Below, piece by piece: positions 16,904 to 25,964 of a stretch of 36,984 nt of DNA (its first letter is position 1; each line of letters begins with the position of its first letter). Both the position numbers and the translations under genes were made by a program. Location of the stretch: positions 1 through 36,984 of the forward strand of contig JAKAWK010000008.1 of assembly GCA_021827365.1 (NCBI GenBank), read 5' to 3'. Source of the DNA: Nitrospirota bacterium (lineage in GTDB: Bacteria > Nitrospirota > Leptospirillia > Leptospirillales > Leptospirillaceae). The notes beneath the pieces are model-generated. The model saw nothing but the letters and a program-made list of their open reading frames with translations, was not told where the DNA came from and did no database searches.

Positions 16904-18991
16904 TCAATAACGTGCATCCGACGGTTTTTTTCCGTGAGGCCAATCCTTGATCTTATCTGGGAAATCCGGCCGAGGCATATGGGTAAAGTAAGCCGATACA
17001 TCGACAGCTTCCTGATCCGTCAGCCCACCCTGTCCCAGCGGTGTGTCCATGGAGTGGGAGATGGGCATGTTGTTCCTGACGAAGGCAGCGGCGGTATAGG
17101 TTTTGGCGATTCCCGCTCCGATATTGAAGGAGTGTGGTCCCCATAACGGAGGAAATATATAGGAACCGTGAGCATCCAGAAGACCTTCTCCGTGGGTTCC
17201 GTGACACGATGCGCAGTCCTGGCGGTAAATTTTCTTTCCATTCCCAAGGTCGGGCACAAGTCTCTTGCTGATCCCTCCGATCCCCCGCCCGGGAATGGTA
17301 TCGTGGCGATGAAAGCCCTCGTTCATCCAGTTCATATAAGCCACCATGGCGAGCATTGCTTTCGAGTGTTTGTCGAGAGCGGCTCCATTCATTGAGCGGA
17401 GGAAGCAGCCATTGATTCTGTCGGCCAGATCGATCACCTTCCCCGCCCGGGATGAATAGGAGGGAAACTGGGAGGCAAGGCCGGCAAAGGGAGAGGCATA
17501 GGCCATGGTTCCCGCATCGAGGTGGCAGCTTGAACAGGTAAGCTCATCCCCCACATTTTTTGGAAGAAGAGTCTTCGTCTCGATCATCAGACGCATTCCG
17601 TAAAGGATATCCTCCCGATGAGGATCTTTGAGGATCCCCGCGAGGCGAGGGGCAGCGTAGGATCCTGCGGAAGGAGGACGGGGAGTGATTTCAGAACGGA
17701 TCCTCCCGATCTGCTCGGGGGTGACCATCGAGGCATGATTTCCCCACGCTGTACGGATGAATGTGACGATCTGGGCCAGCTCCTCATCCGTCAACCTTCC
17801 GTAGTTCGGCATGGCGAAGGCCTTCGGATACTTCGCGGTCACCGCGGAGCGTGAGCCGGAGAGAATGACATGGACGACCGAGAGCGGATTGCTCGAAAGG
17901 ATGGACGGATTTTCCGCCAGGGAGGGGAAAAGGTTGGGCACACCCTTTCCGTCGAGCTGGTGACAGGAGGCGCAGAACTGGACATAGCCGAGCCCTCCCG
18001 GTGTCGTGAAGAGGGCGGCAGGGGATGTTTTCTGGGCGGGTGTTGTGGTTTCCTGTGTCCCGCCGGGAGAAGATCCGGGATTCATGACGAGCGACTTCAG
18101 ATAGACATCCATCGCGTGAAGGTCGCTGTCCGTGTATTTCTGTGTGCTGAAATGATCGACCTCGGCCATGATCCCGAATGCCGCGATCTGTCCATTCCGC
18201 CCGGTCTTCAGGAAGGTTTCGATCCCTTTGATCGATTGGGGATTCCTGAGGCTTGGGGCATACCACGAATCGATGGTGGCCCCGCTCAAATACTCCCGTC
18301 CATTCGGGCCTCTTTCGTCCATGGCCTTCTCCTGCAATCCGAATCCGCGAGGAGTGTGGCAAGAGCCGCAGTGGCCTAGTCCCTGAATGATATAGGCCCC
18401 TCGATTCCAGACGGCGGATTTGGAAGGATCCGGGCGATAAGGTCTGTCATCGAGAAATAGCCATTTCCACATGGACAGCCCCAGTCGAATATTGAAGGGC
18501 CAATGGATCCGGTTTTCTCTGTTCTCCTGATATATGGGCCTGACCCCATAAATCAGATAGGAATACAGCGCATACAGATCCTGATCCGTGATTTTTGCAT
18601 AGGAGGGATAAGGCATGGCCGGAAAGAGATTATTCCCCTTCCGGTCGATTCCGTCGCGCATGACCCGGATGAACTGGGCCAAGGAGTAGCCCCCTATCCC
18701 GGTATCGCGATCGGGCGTGATGTTTGTCGAATAGAGGATGCCGAAAGGGGTATTCATGGGAACTCCCCCGGCCAGGGGCTTCCCGCCGCGGGCCGTATGG
18801 CAGGCAAAACAGTCGCCCATATGGGCCAGATATTCTCCTTGCCGGATCGTGGCGGCATCGGGCGGCGGAGGGCTTGTGCCAGCCGATGCAGGGGCCGTCT
18901 GAAGGATGAATCCGAATACGGCTCCCATCAGACCAAGGAGAAGAGGGAGACGAAGCCAGGGACCTTTGGAGAACAGACCAATTGTACGCAT
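16904..18991 (-). CDS. Pentaheme c-type cytochrome: AdhB-like triheme module fused to TsdA-like thiosulfate dehydrogenase module
   Basis: Five CxxCH motifs (residues C61, C208, C340, C486, C593); N-part 'GEYLAHMGDCFACHTARGGKPLAGGVPMNTPFG.LYSTNITPD'; C-part 'LTCSSCHLDAGT', 'RINGCFLRSMNG', 'GKKIYRQDCASCHG..GEG', 'PPLWGPHSFNIGAGI'; signal peptide. Confidence 0.92.
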   Translation of the reverse strand: MRTIGLFSKGPWLRLPLLLGLMGAVFGFILQTAPASAGTSPPPPDAATIRQGEYLAHMGDCFACHTARGGKPLAGGVPMNTPFGILYSTNITPDRDTGIGGYSLAQFIRVMRDGIDRKGNNLFPAMPYPSYAKITDQDLYALYSYLIYGVRPIYQENRENRIHWPFNIRLGLSMWKWLFLDDRPYRPDPSKSAVWNRGAYIIQGLGHCGSCHTPRGFGLQEKAMDERGPNGREYLSGATIDSWYAPSLRNPQSIKGIETFLKTGRNGQIAAFGIMAEVDHFSTQKYTDSDLHAMDVYLKSLVMNPGSSPGGTQETTTPAQKTSPAALFTTPGGLGYVQFCASCHQLDGKGVPNLFPSLAENPSILSSNPLSVVHVILSGSRSAVTAKYPKAFAMPNYGRLTDEELAQIVTFIRTAWGNHASMVTPEQIGRIRSEITPRPPSAGSYAAPRLAGILKDPHREDILYGMRLMIETKTLLPKNVGDELTCSSCHLDAGTMAYASPFAGLASQFPSYSSRAGKVIDLADRINGCFLRSMNGAALDKHSKAMLAMVAYMNWMNEGFHRHDTIPGRGIGGISKRLVPDLGNGKKIYRQDCASCHGTHGEGLLDAHGSYIFPPLWGPHSFNIGAGIAKTYTAAAFVRNNMPISHSMDTPLGQGGLTDQEAVDVSAYFTHMPRPDFPDKIKDWPHGKKPSDARY

Positions 18992-19238
18992 CGTGTTTTC
19001 CCCATTCAGGATGAGGCAATGATAAGGATCTAAGGTTCCTGGTCCGGTTTCCCGATCAGAGAGAGAACCCGGGGCTCGGGATCTTAGGAGCCCCGTTATT
19101 CAGGACCCCCTGTCGGTCAATCCTCTCGGAGGCGCTGCTCTCAGTCCGATGTCCCATCAGACAAGGGGGAAAACCGGTGACGGGAAAAGAAGAGGGCCTG
19201 AATAGGTTCCTGTGCGCGGATGGTACAGCAATCCGTTT

Positions 19239-20228
19239 CTACTTCAGGTTCTTCCTTGTGACTGGTTTGAATCCGTAGTGCTCGAACACATGGAGTGCCT
19301 CAGGCGACTTGAGAAAGGAGAGCCATCGTTTGGCCCACGCCACATGGCGGCTTCCCCGGATGAGTGCGGCGGCGTAAATGGCCCGGACATTCTGACTGTC
19401 TGGAATCGAGACTTCTTCAATGGGGTGGCCTTCCTCCTTCTGAAAGACGGCCTCGGATCTCCATGTGACTCCGGCATCTGCCTTCTTCCGCATCAAGACC
19501 ATCGGGCTTTGGCGATGGTGAATCCGGGTCAGAACGGTTTCTCCGTTTTTGACCTTGTCGACATAGACGGACTGAACGAGGCTCTTTCCGCCCGCCCTGA
19601 ACAGCGCCCCCTTGATCTGGCGGGCGACTCCTTCCCATGCGGGATTGGGCATCACCAGCCGGACCCCCGGTTTTCCGAGGTCTGCCAGACCCTTGATGCC
19701 GGCAGGATTGCCTTTGGGGACCATGATTGTCAGATCATTGGTGGCATACGCCACGGGTTTTCCGACGAGAAGATTGCGGCCCACCAGGCTCCGGACCTTT
19801 CTGAGCCCCGCGGCATAGACGTCACCGGGGATGGTCATGGTGGCGTTCCCGATCGTCAGACGTCCCTTCTTTGCGATCTGTTTTGCCAGAAGTCCGGGAG
19901 GAAGGGTCTCATAAAAAATTTTCCCCCGGATCTGGGGATATTTTTTTTCAAAGGCGTTGACGAGAGGAGCCATGGCAAAAAAGTAGTTTCCCCCGACGTA
20001 GAGGACAAGGCGGGGATGGGTGAGGTTCCCGTGGAGATCCGGAAGGTTGTCGACATCCGGCACTGTGACGTCAACCCCCTTGTCCACCGAGGGGTTGTTC
20101 CGTCCATGGCTCCAGGGGGGATAGATCTCCGATCCGGCCGCAAGGGCCTCGGGCGGAGAAAGGGGCACTCCATGGAAGAACACCATCAAGCTTGCGAGAA
20201 AAGCGGAAGCGAGTCGTGCGTTTTTCAT
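19239..20228 (-). CDS. Periplasmic ABC-type substrate-binding protein (ModA/type-II-like), no cognate transporter nearby
   Basis: Signal peptide 'MKNARLASAFLASLMVFFHGVPLSPPEALAA'; 'LVLYVGGNYFFAMAPLVNAFEKKYPQIRGKIFYETLPPG', 'ATNDLTIMVPKGNPAGIKGLADLGKPGVRLVMPNPAWEGVARQI'. Confidence 0.85.
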   Translation of the reverse strand: MKNARLASAFLASLMVFFHGVPLSPPEALAAGSEIYPPWSHGRNNPSVDKGVDVTVPDVDNLPDLHGNLTHPRLVLYVGGNYFFAMAPLVNAFEKKYPQIRGKIFYETLPPGLLAKQIAKKGRLTIGNATMTIPGDVYAAGLRKVRSLVGRNLLVGKPVAYATNDLTIMVPKGNPAGIKGLADLGKPGVRLVMPNPAWEGVARQIKGALFRAGGKSLVQSVYVDKVKNGETVLTRIHHRQSPMVLMRKKADAGVTWRSEAVFQKEEGHPIEEVSIPDSQNVRAIYAAALIRGSRHVAWAKRWLSFLKSPEALHVFEHYGFKPVTRKNLK

Positions 20229-20309
20229 ATCTTCTCCCATTATTCTCTTGGCAATCCAACTTTGTCTGATATGACTTCCCGGCATTGGTCAGGAATAGGT
20301 GAACGGGAC

Positions 20310-21113
20310 TCAGGAATGGGCATACTGGTACCCCGCCTCGGCCAGAAGGGGAAGTGTCCCCACAATGCCGGGTGTCAGCACGACACCGGGAATCAGGTGA
20401 TTGGTCAATTCGGCCGCAATCTCTCCATGGGTCTTGTGGTCGGGATTGATTCCGCCTTTTTTCAGCGCCCCGGAAAGCTCCCAGATCATGTTGTGACAGG
20501 CCAGAAAAACCACTCCCCGCGCCTGGAGAACCGGGATGTTATTGTCCTCGGGGGAGAGAACTCCGTGGGGATCGTTCAGGGAGGACAGGGGCTTTGACGA
20601 GGCGGGGGAAAGACGGACCAGAGGGTTGGTTTTGGATTTGACTTCCGCTTTTTCGTAAAGACGGTATTTCTCCCACATCTTGTCGTCAAACAAGGCCAGG
20701 TGGGCTGTTCCATGGGTGGCTGAAAGAACCAGGGCATCTTTTTTGCCAAAGCTGTAAACCTGGGCATTTAGGGAATTTCTCATGAGGTTGAGCCAGGGAG
20801 AGCCGAAGACGGTGTTGTCCCAGACTTGTTTCGGCTTTCCGTGGTAATGGAGAAGAAGGGCAATGGCCTCATGATCCCATTCGTCCCGATGGAGGCTGAT
20901 CATCGTAAGGTTTCGATAGTCGCGGCGTTTTTTCACTTTGGCCAGGGCAGAAAGGAGCGCGTGGAGTTGGTGATCCCCTCGGGGTTCCAGATCGAGGTGT
21001 TCCGACGCCGATGCCAGGGGGAGCTTTCCATTTCCAAGGGCCAGCCCCAGTCCGGCCGTTCCCATCATGGCCACCATTCCCATCATTTCCCGGCGTGACA
21101 TAGATCGACTCAT
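20310..21113 (-). CDS. Tat-signal protein with DsrE-like fold
   Basis: 'MSRSMSRREMMGMVAMMGTAGLGLALG' Tat-type leader; C-term 'ARGVVFLACHNMIWELSGAL...HLIPGVVLTPGIVGTLPLLAEAGYQYA' resembles DsrE-family C termini. Confidence 0.72.
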   Translation of the reverse strand: MSRSMSRREMMGMVAMMGTAGLGLALGNGKLPLASASEHLDLEPRGDHQLHALLSALAKVKKRRDYRNLTMISLHRDEWDHEAIALLLHYHGKPKQVWDNTVFGSPWLNLMRNSLNAQVYSFGKKDALVLSATHGTAHLALFDDKMWEKYRLYEKAEVKSKTNPLVRLSPASSKPLSSLNDPHGVLSPEDNNIPVLQARGVVFLACHNMIWELSGALKKGGINPDHKTHGEIAAELTNHLIPGVVLTPGIVGTLPLLAEAGYQYAHS

Positions 21114-21560
21114 CGGTCTCCTCCTTATTAGATCATGGGTTTTGATTAAAGCGGGACAAAGTCTGCGGAGTGAGTCCGCTTCCCCCCACTCACAGGCATC
21201 CCGGACTCCTTTCGGAGTTTCCGAGATCCCTCACGATGAGAGAGAATAAGAGCCGCCCCCGCATGCTGAGACTGCTCTCATCCCGACATTCTTTCGAATT
21301 CCTGACAGGATGTTCCCTCGCTGGCTGGAATGCATACGGGAGGAGAAGGAGGAAGCCATACGCCGGACCATCCGGGAGCCACCTGCCGGGTGAACGACGG
21401 AAGGATCTGGCCATTCCTTTTCCCGAATCCATTTCGAACACAAGAATACAGGATTCGGATTCGCTGTTACATATAATAAATTCTTATTAAGATAATAATT
21501 CTCTTGAGGAAAAGTGTGCGGGTGTGCGTAGAAGACGTCCGCTGAGAAGAAGCTGTTGGG

Positions 21561-21902
21561 TTGGGGCAGGAAAAGGGGCCCATGACGGGAAGGCGTGGGG
21601 GTTTGGTGATGGTCGCCGACCGCCGGTTCCTGTCGCGCAAGGCCTGTTCGGCTTGTGGGGCAATCCGGAAAGAACTGCGATTGGCGATTCGCCAGCGGAC
21701 GTGCCCGGATTGTGGAACCGTCCGTGACCGGGACGTGAATGCCGCCAAGAATCTCTTGGCATTTGGTCTGGCCACCCTAAACGGCTCCAAGGCAAGTTCT
21801 GCCGAATATGAAGCCTGTGGAGAGGAAGGCTCTGGCCGTCGTCGCAAGAGGCCGGTGAAACCGGCCTCCGTGAAGCAGGAAGTCAGCTTTGAACCGGCTT
21901 AG
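21561..21902 (+). pseudogene. TnpB (IS200/IS605/IS607 accessory RNA-guided nuclease family) C-terminal remnant
   Basis: 'FLSRKACSACGAIRKELRLAIRQRTCPDCGTVRDRDVNAAKNLLAFGLA...EACGEEGSGRRRKRPVKPASVKQE'; N-terminal nuclease portion absent. Confidence 0.9.
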
Positions 21903-22019
21903 GCAGGTTCGAGCAGGTCTGATAGAACGGGACGGGGCTTTTAGATCCATGGTATAGTAGGGCGCGCGGGGAGATCCGGAACCCTCCCCCTCGACGGACC
22001 CGAACACGGGAGAGACCCA

Positions 22020-23258
22020 TTGCAGGTGACAGTCCGGCTGTTGTTTTCCATCCTCAGGCAGCGGTTCGGGAAGGCCCTTCTGGCCTCGGTCGTTCTCCCG
22101 GCCAGCCTCTCCTCCCCGTCCCCCCACGGGCCGGGAAAACTTTTCGTGTCCTCCCTTTCGCTCCCCCCCGGGGCCCAGGTGGCCTCCGACTCCGATTTCG
22201 GGCGGGGCCCGTCGGGAGGGTACTACTTCTATTCCCCCTCCGGGGAAAACCGCCTCTATAGGCTCTCCGTCACCCATCCGATGGGAGCCCGGGATCTCTG
22301 GCGGGAGACCTGGACATCGGTTGCGCTCCCCTCATTCCCCGGCTTCAGGGTTCGCTCCGCCGCGATCGGGGAAGGGCACCTTTTCCTGGGCGGAGGACGA
22401 AGGGGAGGGGGGGCCGTCGTCCGCTCCTTCCAGATCGGCCGGGTGGAAGAGGGCGGGAGGGAGCGGATGGTCCTGAGAGGACAGGTGGATTATTTTCCCG
22501 AGGCGGCGGACGTGGCGATCCGGACACTCTTCCTTGACAGGAAGGCGGGGATCCTCTGGCTTGCCTACGACAGCGGAAGGGTCGAAACGGGGAGGCCCTT
22601 CCTCTTCCTCCATGACAGAATCCTCTGGGCCGATCCCGCCGGCTACATTCCCCTTCCCCGGGAGACCTCCCTTTCCTCCGGTCCGCCTCCCCTTCTGGTT
22701 CCCCGGGCCACACGGCCCTCCGGTCTCCCCTGTTTTTCCTGCCGCTTCTACCTGACCCAAAGGACGGTCTCCCCCCGGGGAGAGATCCGGAATATTCCGG
22801 CCCGGGCTCCCGAGAGGGTGGGAAGCGCGATGGGAATCCTTCCGGCGGGGTCGGGAATGGGCTTCTTTGAGGGTCGCCGTTCCCACATCTGCCGGATTCC
22901 GGAAGGGGGACGCAGTGCGGAACTCACCTCCTGTCACCGCATCACAGGACCTGTCCGTCCGGTCTCAGCCTCCTGGTGGGGGAACAGGCTGGCCTACCTT
23001 TTCCCTCCGGGAGGAATTGACAAGGGAGTGGGGGACCGGTGGGTCGTGGCGACCATCAATCCCGCCCGGATCTTCTCCTCCGTCGAAAAGCTTTCTCCGG
23101 GGGAGCCCTTCGACTTCGTCCGCCTGCTCCGGGAAAGGGGAACGATGCTGCCGCTTCCCGCCGGAGCCCATCCGAAGCTTGGGACGATCTCCGAGGACGG
23201 CAAGGATCTGGTCCTCTTCGGGGCGACCCATCTCTACCGGATTTCCCCGGCCTCGTAA
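22020..23258 (+). CDS. Hypothetical, probably exported protein
   Basis: 412-aa ORF, signal-like N terminus; start TTG 22020 or GTG 22026; no recognised family. Confidence 0.65.
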   Translation: MQVTVRLLFSILRQRFGKALLASVVLPASLSSPSPHGPGKLFVSSLSLPPGAQVASDSDFGRGPSGGYYFYSPSGENRLYRLSVTHPMGARDLWRETWTSVALPSFPGFRVRSAAIGEGHLFLGGGRRGGGAVVRSFQIGRVEEGGRERMVLRGQVDYFPEAADVAIRTLFLDRKAGILWLAYDSGRVETGRPFLFLHDRILWADPAGYIPLPRETSLSSGPPPLLVPRATRPSGLPCFSCRFYLTQRTVSPRGEIRNIPARAPERVGSAMGILPAGSGMGFFEGRRSHICRIPEGGRSAELTSCHRITGPVRPVSASWWGNRLAYLFPPGGIDKGVGDRWVVATINPARIFSSVEKLSPGEPFDFVRLLRERGTMLPLPAGAHPKLGTISEDGKDLVLFGATHLYRISPAS

Positions 23259-24192
23259 AAGCCCCCGGTACCGCGATATATTTCTGGAACAAGGACGGGT
23301 GCTGACCAGGGAGGATCATGCCGCGGAGGTTGTTCTATGGCAGAGCCGGTCAAGAAAGGCCTCGAAGCGGCCGGAGAGCGATGATGGCGTGGTCTCCCCC
23401 TTGAGACCCGGGCCTGCCGCTACCCTTCAACCGGGCACCGACAAGGCTCTTTGACCCTGCCTCGACCCGGTCAGGGGAGCTACGGAAGCCACGGGTCCTG
23501 AAGCTTTGACGTCCATGCATTCCCGGTCGCTCTTAACGTTGGCGGTACAAGGACAAGCCTCGGGGAAAGGCTTTTGGTGGCGGAAAGGGGAGCCATCAGG
23601 ACGTCGGAACGGCCCTCCTTGATGATCGGTAGAGGGTTGTACTCGTATTTTCGATCCTATCGGGGAGGCGTCAAAAGGCAACGCCATGCCGGTCCAGATA
23701 ACGAGAAGACCCGCCTCTTGTCTCCGCGGCTCTTGGAGATCTTGCCAGAGCCAACGGATGACCCAAATTGCCCCGAAACTGGTCTCGGCCGCGGAATCCT
23801 TGAGAGGCCTCAAAAATGGCGGTCTTTCCGGAATCTTTCCCGGAAAATACGGGTAAAGGGGGATTTTTGTCTTTTTAGTCCCGTTTTCGTTTTCCGCCTT
23901 CTTTAGAGTCTTCCTGAAAATAATAAACGCTTCACTCACACCCATCAGCCCGCCGGGGGGAAGGCAAAGTTTTCATGAAGGAAAAGTCCCTCCCATCGTT
24001 TGCAAAGTGGAGCGATTGTGGATACAATCAAGGTCATTTTCCGAATTCGACAGTTTGTGATCTTGTTTTCCTTTCCAGAGAAAGGCTTTCCGCTCCTCTC
24101 TGGTCTGTCTTTCCCTGTTCTTTGCAGGTGGCGGAGGCCTTCCGCCTTTGTTGGGCATTTTCATAAAAACATCTCGGATCCGGAGGGTTTGC

Positions 24193-25248
24193 ATGGGAAA
24201 ATATGGAAATGGAAAAGGGGCCCGGACAACGTGGGGCGGGAAGATTCGCAATCGGATTCTGTCCGGACTTATGGCCTGTGCCATGGCCGCAGGGATTTTT
24301 GGGGCGGGACTTTCCCTTGGAGGAGTTCCCGTGGCCGGGGCTGCCGATCGCTGGCAATTTGCGGACTCTCTCGGAGTCGGCAATCCCTTTGACGGGGTCG
24401 ACTTCATCAGCGCGAACGAAGGCTGGGTCTCCGGGGCCTCCGGCGTCATCATCCACACCACCGACGGCGGGAAGACCTGGATTCCTCTCAATACCGGAAC
24501 GACCCACTGGATCCATTCGGTGGACTTCGTCGATCAGAAGCACGGCTGGGCCGCCGGAAACAACGGTCTCATCCTCGCGACCGACGACGGGGGAAAAAGC
24601 TGGTCGACCCAGGAGACAGGCATTCCGTTCGACCTCTATTCCGTGACCTTCTCTGACCGGCAAAACGGCTGGGCATCAGGGTTTGCCGGAACCCTCCTTC
24701 ACACGACGGACGGAGGCGCCCATTGGGCGAAGGTCTCGACCGACACTGCCCAGTGGATCATGCGGGTGACCTTCCTCAAGGGCGACCCGAGCCACGGTTG
24801 GGCCGTCGGACAGGAGGGCCTGGTCCTCTCGACGACAGATGGCGGCAACACCTGGAAGAAGCAGAACAATTCTGTGCGCAAGGATCTTTACGGAGTCAGC
24901 TTTATCGACCAGAACCGCGGATGGGTGGTCGGAACGCACGGGATCATCGAATACACCTCAAACGGCGGCCAGAGCTGGGTCATCCAGAATGGTCCGGGCC
25001 GCGGACCTCTGACCTGGAGCGTGGCCGGCATGGAGCGCGAGTCCAATGACCTGCACACCGTGGTCTTCCTCAACGACAAGGTGGGCTATGTCACGGGGGT
25101 TCTCGGGATCTTCATGAAGACGGTCGATGGCGGCAACAACTGGACCCTCATCAAGAGCGGCACAAAACTGGATCTTTACGGGATGACATTTCCGGATCCC
25201 TCCCACGGGTGGGTGGTCGGCGTCGGAGGCATGATCCTTCATTCCTGA
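24193..25248 (+). CDS. YCF48/HCF136-like (BNR-type beta-propeller) exported protein
   Basis: Signal peptide; repeats '..EGWVSGASGVIIHTTDGGKTW', 'HGWAAGNNGLILATDDGGKSW', 'GWASGFAGTLLHTTDGGAHW', 'GWAVGQEGLVLSTTDGGNTW'. Confidence 0.93.
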   Translation: MGKYGNGKGARTTWGGKIRNRILSGLMACAMAAGIFGAGLSLGGVPVAGAADRWQFADSLGVGNPFDGVDFISANEGWVSGASGVIIHTTDGGKTWIPLNTGTTHWIHSVDFVDQKHGWAAGNNGLILATDDGGKSWSTQETGIPFDLYSVTFSDRQNGWASGFAGTLLHTTDGGAHWAKVSTDTAQWIMRVTFLKGDPSHGWAVGQEGLVLSTTDGGNTWKKQNNSVRKDLYGVSFIDQNRGWVVGTHGIIEYTSNGGQSWVIQNGPGRGPLTWSVAGMERESNDLHTVVFLNDKVGYVTGVLGIFMKTVDGGNNWTLIKSGTKLDLYGMTFPDPSHGWVVGVGGMILHS

Positions 25249-25319
25249 TTATGAAACGTCTTACCCAAAGCCGGGGGGAGGTCCGCCTCCCCTTTGGCCC
25301 ATGACCTGAGGCCTGCCCT

Positions 25320-25964
25320 ATGATCAGTTATATTCCCCTCACATTCTTTGGCATTATCGCGGCGGTGGGACTCGCCTTTTTTGTTCACGGCTTCGTCAAT
25401 CGCCAGAAAATATTTGCCGCCTTCACCGACCTCGCCTCCCGTCTTTCGGGGGCGGCAGGACGTTCGGCCATCTGGGCCTACCCGTACCTTTCCGGGACCT
25501 ATGAGGGGCGTCCGGTGAAGATCTTTTTCCATACGGCGGAAAACCACACCGTCAGCGTCTTGAATCTCGTCGTGGAGCTGGGAGTCGGAACACCCGACAG
25601 GGTGCTGCTCCTCCAGAAGGACGGTTTCCGGGATCCGAAGCCGGAACAGAAGGCCAAGCTCGAGGAAGAGGTCGGACCGGTTGTTCCGGTCACCGGGATA
25701 CCCTTCGATGTCCGCTCTCCGGAGCCCGGGCGGGCGGTGGCTCTCCTGCGATCCCCCGAACTGGCCCGGGAGATTTCTGCCCTGACCCCCTACAACCAGA
25801 TTCTTCTGTGGGACGGCTCCCTGATCGCGAGCAAGCAGTTCGAAGGGGTGGCTGAAACTCTTCCCGACGCCATGTTGTCAACCCTGACCCGCATCCTCTC
25901 CCTCGCCCGACGCTTCGAGGATCTTCATCCGGGGGCGGAAAAGATCGGGGCGCAGACCGCCTGA
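25320..25964 (+). CDS. Hypothetical single-TM membrane protein
   Basis: N-terminal TM 'LTFFGIIAAVGLAFFVHGFV'; ATGA overlap with next gene. Confidence 0.75.
   Translation: MISYIPLTFFGIIAAVGLAFFVHGFVNRQKIFAAFTDLASRLSGAAGRSAIWAYPYLSGTYEGRPVKIFFHTAENHTVSVLNLVVELGVGTPDRVLLLQKDGFRDPKPEQKAKLEEEVGPVVPVTGIPFDVRSPEPGRAVALLRSPELAREISALTPYNQILLWDGSLIASKQFEGVAETLPDAMLSTLTRILSLARRFEDLHPGAEKIGAQTA

Noticed and set aside
19071-19096. CGGGGCTC-N10-GAGCCCCG hairpin between SBP and cytochrome genes as a terminator
   Set aside because: No T-tract on either side; cannot be called a terminator, may be an mRNA processing element
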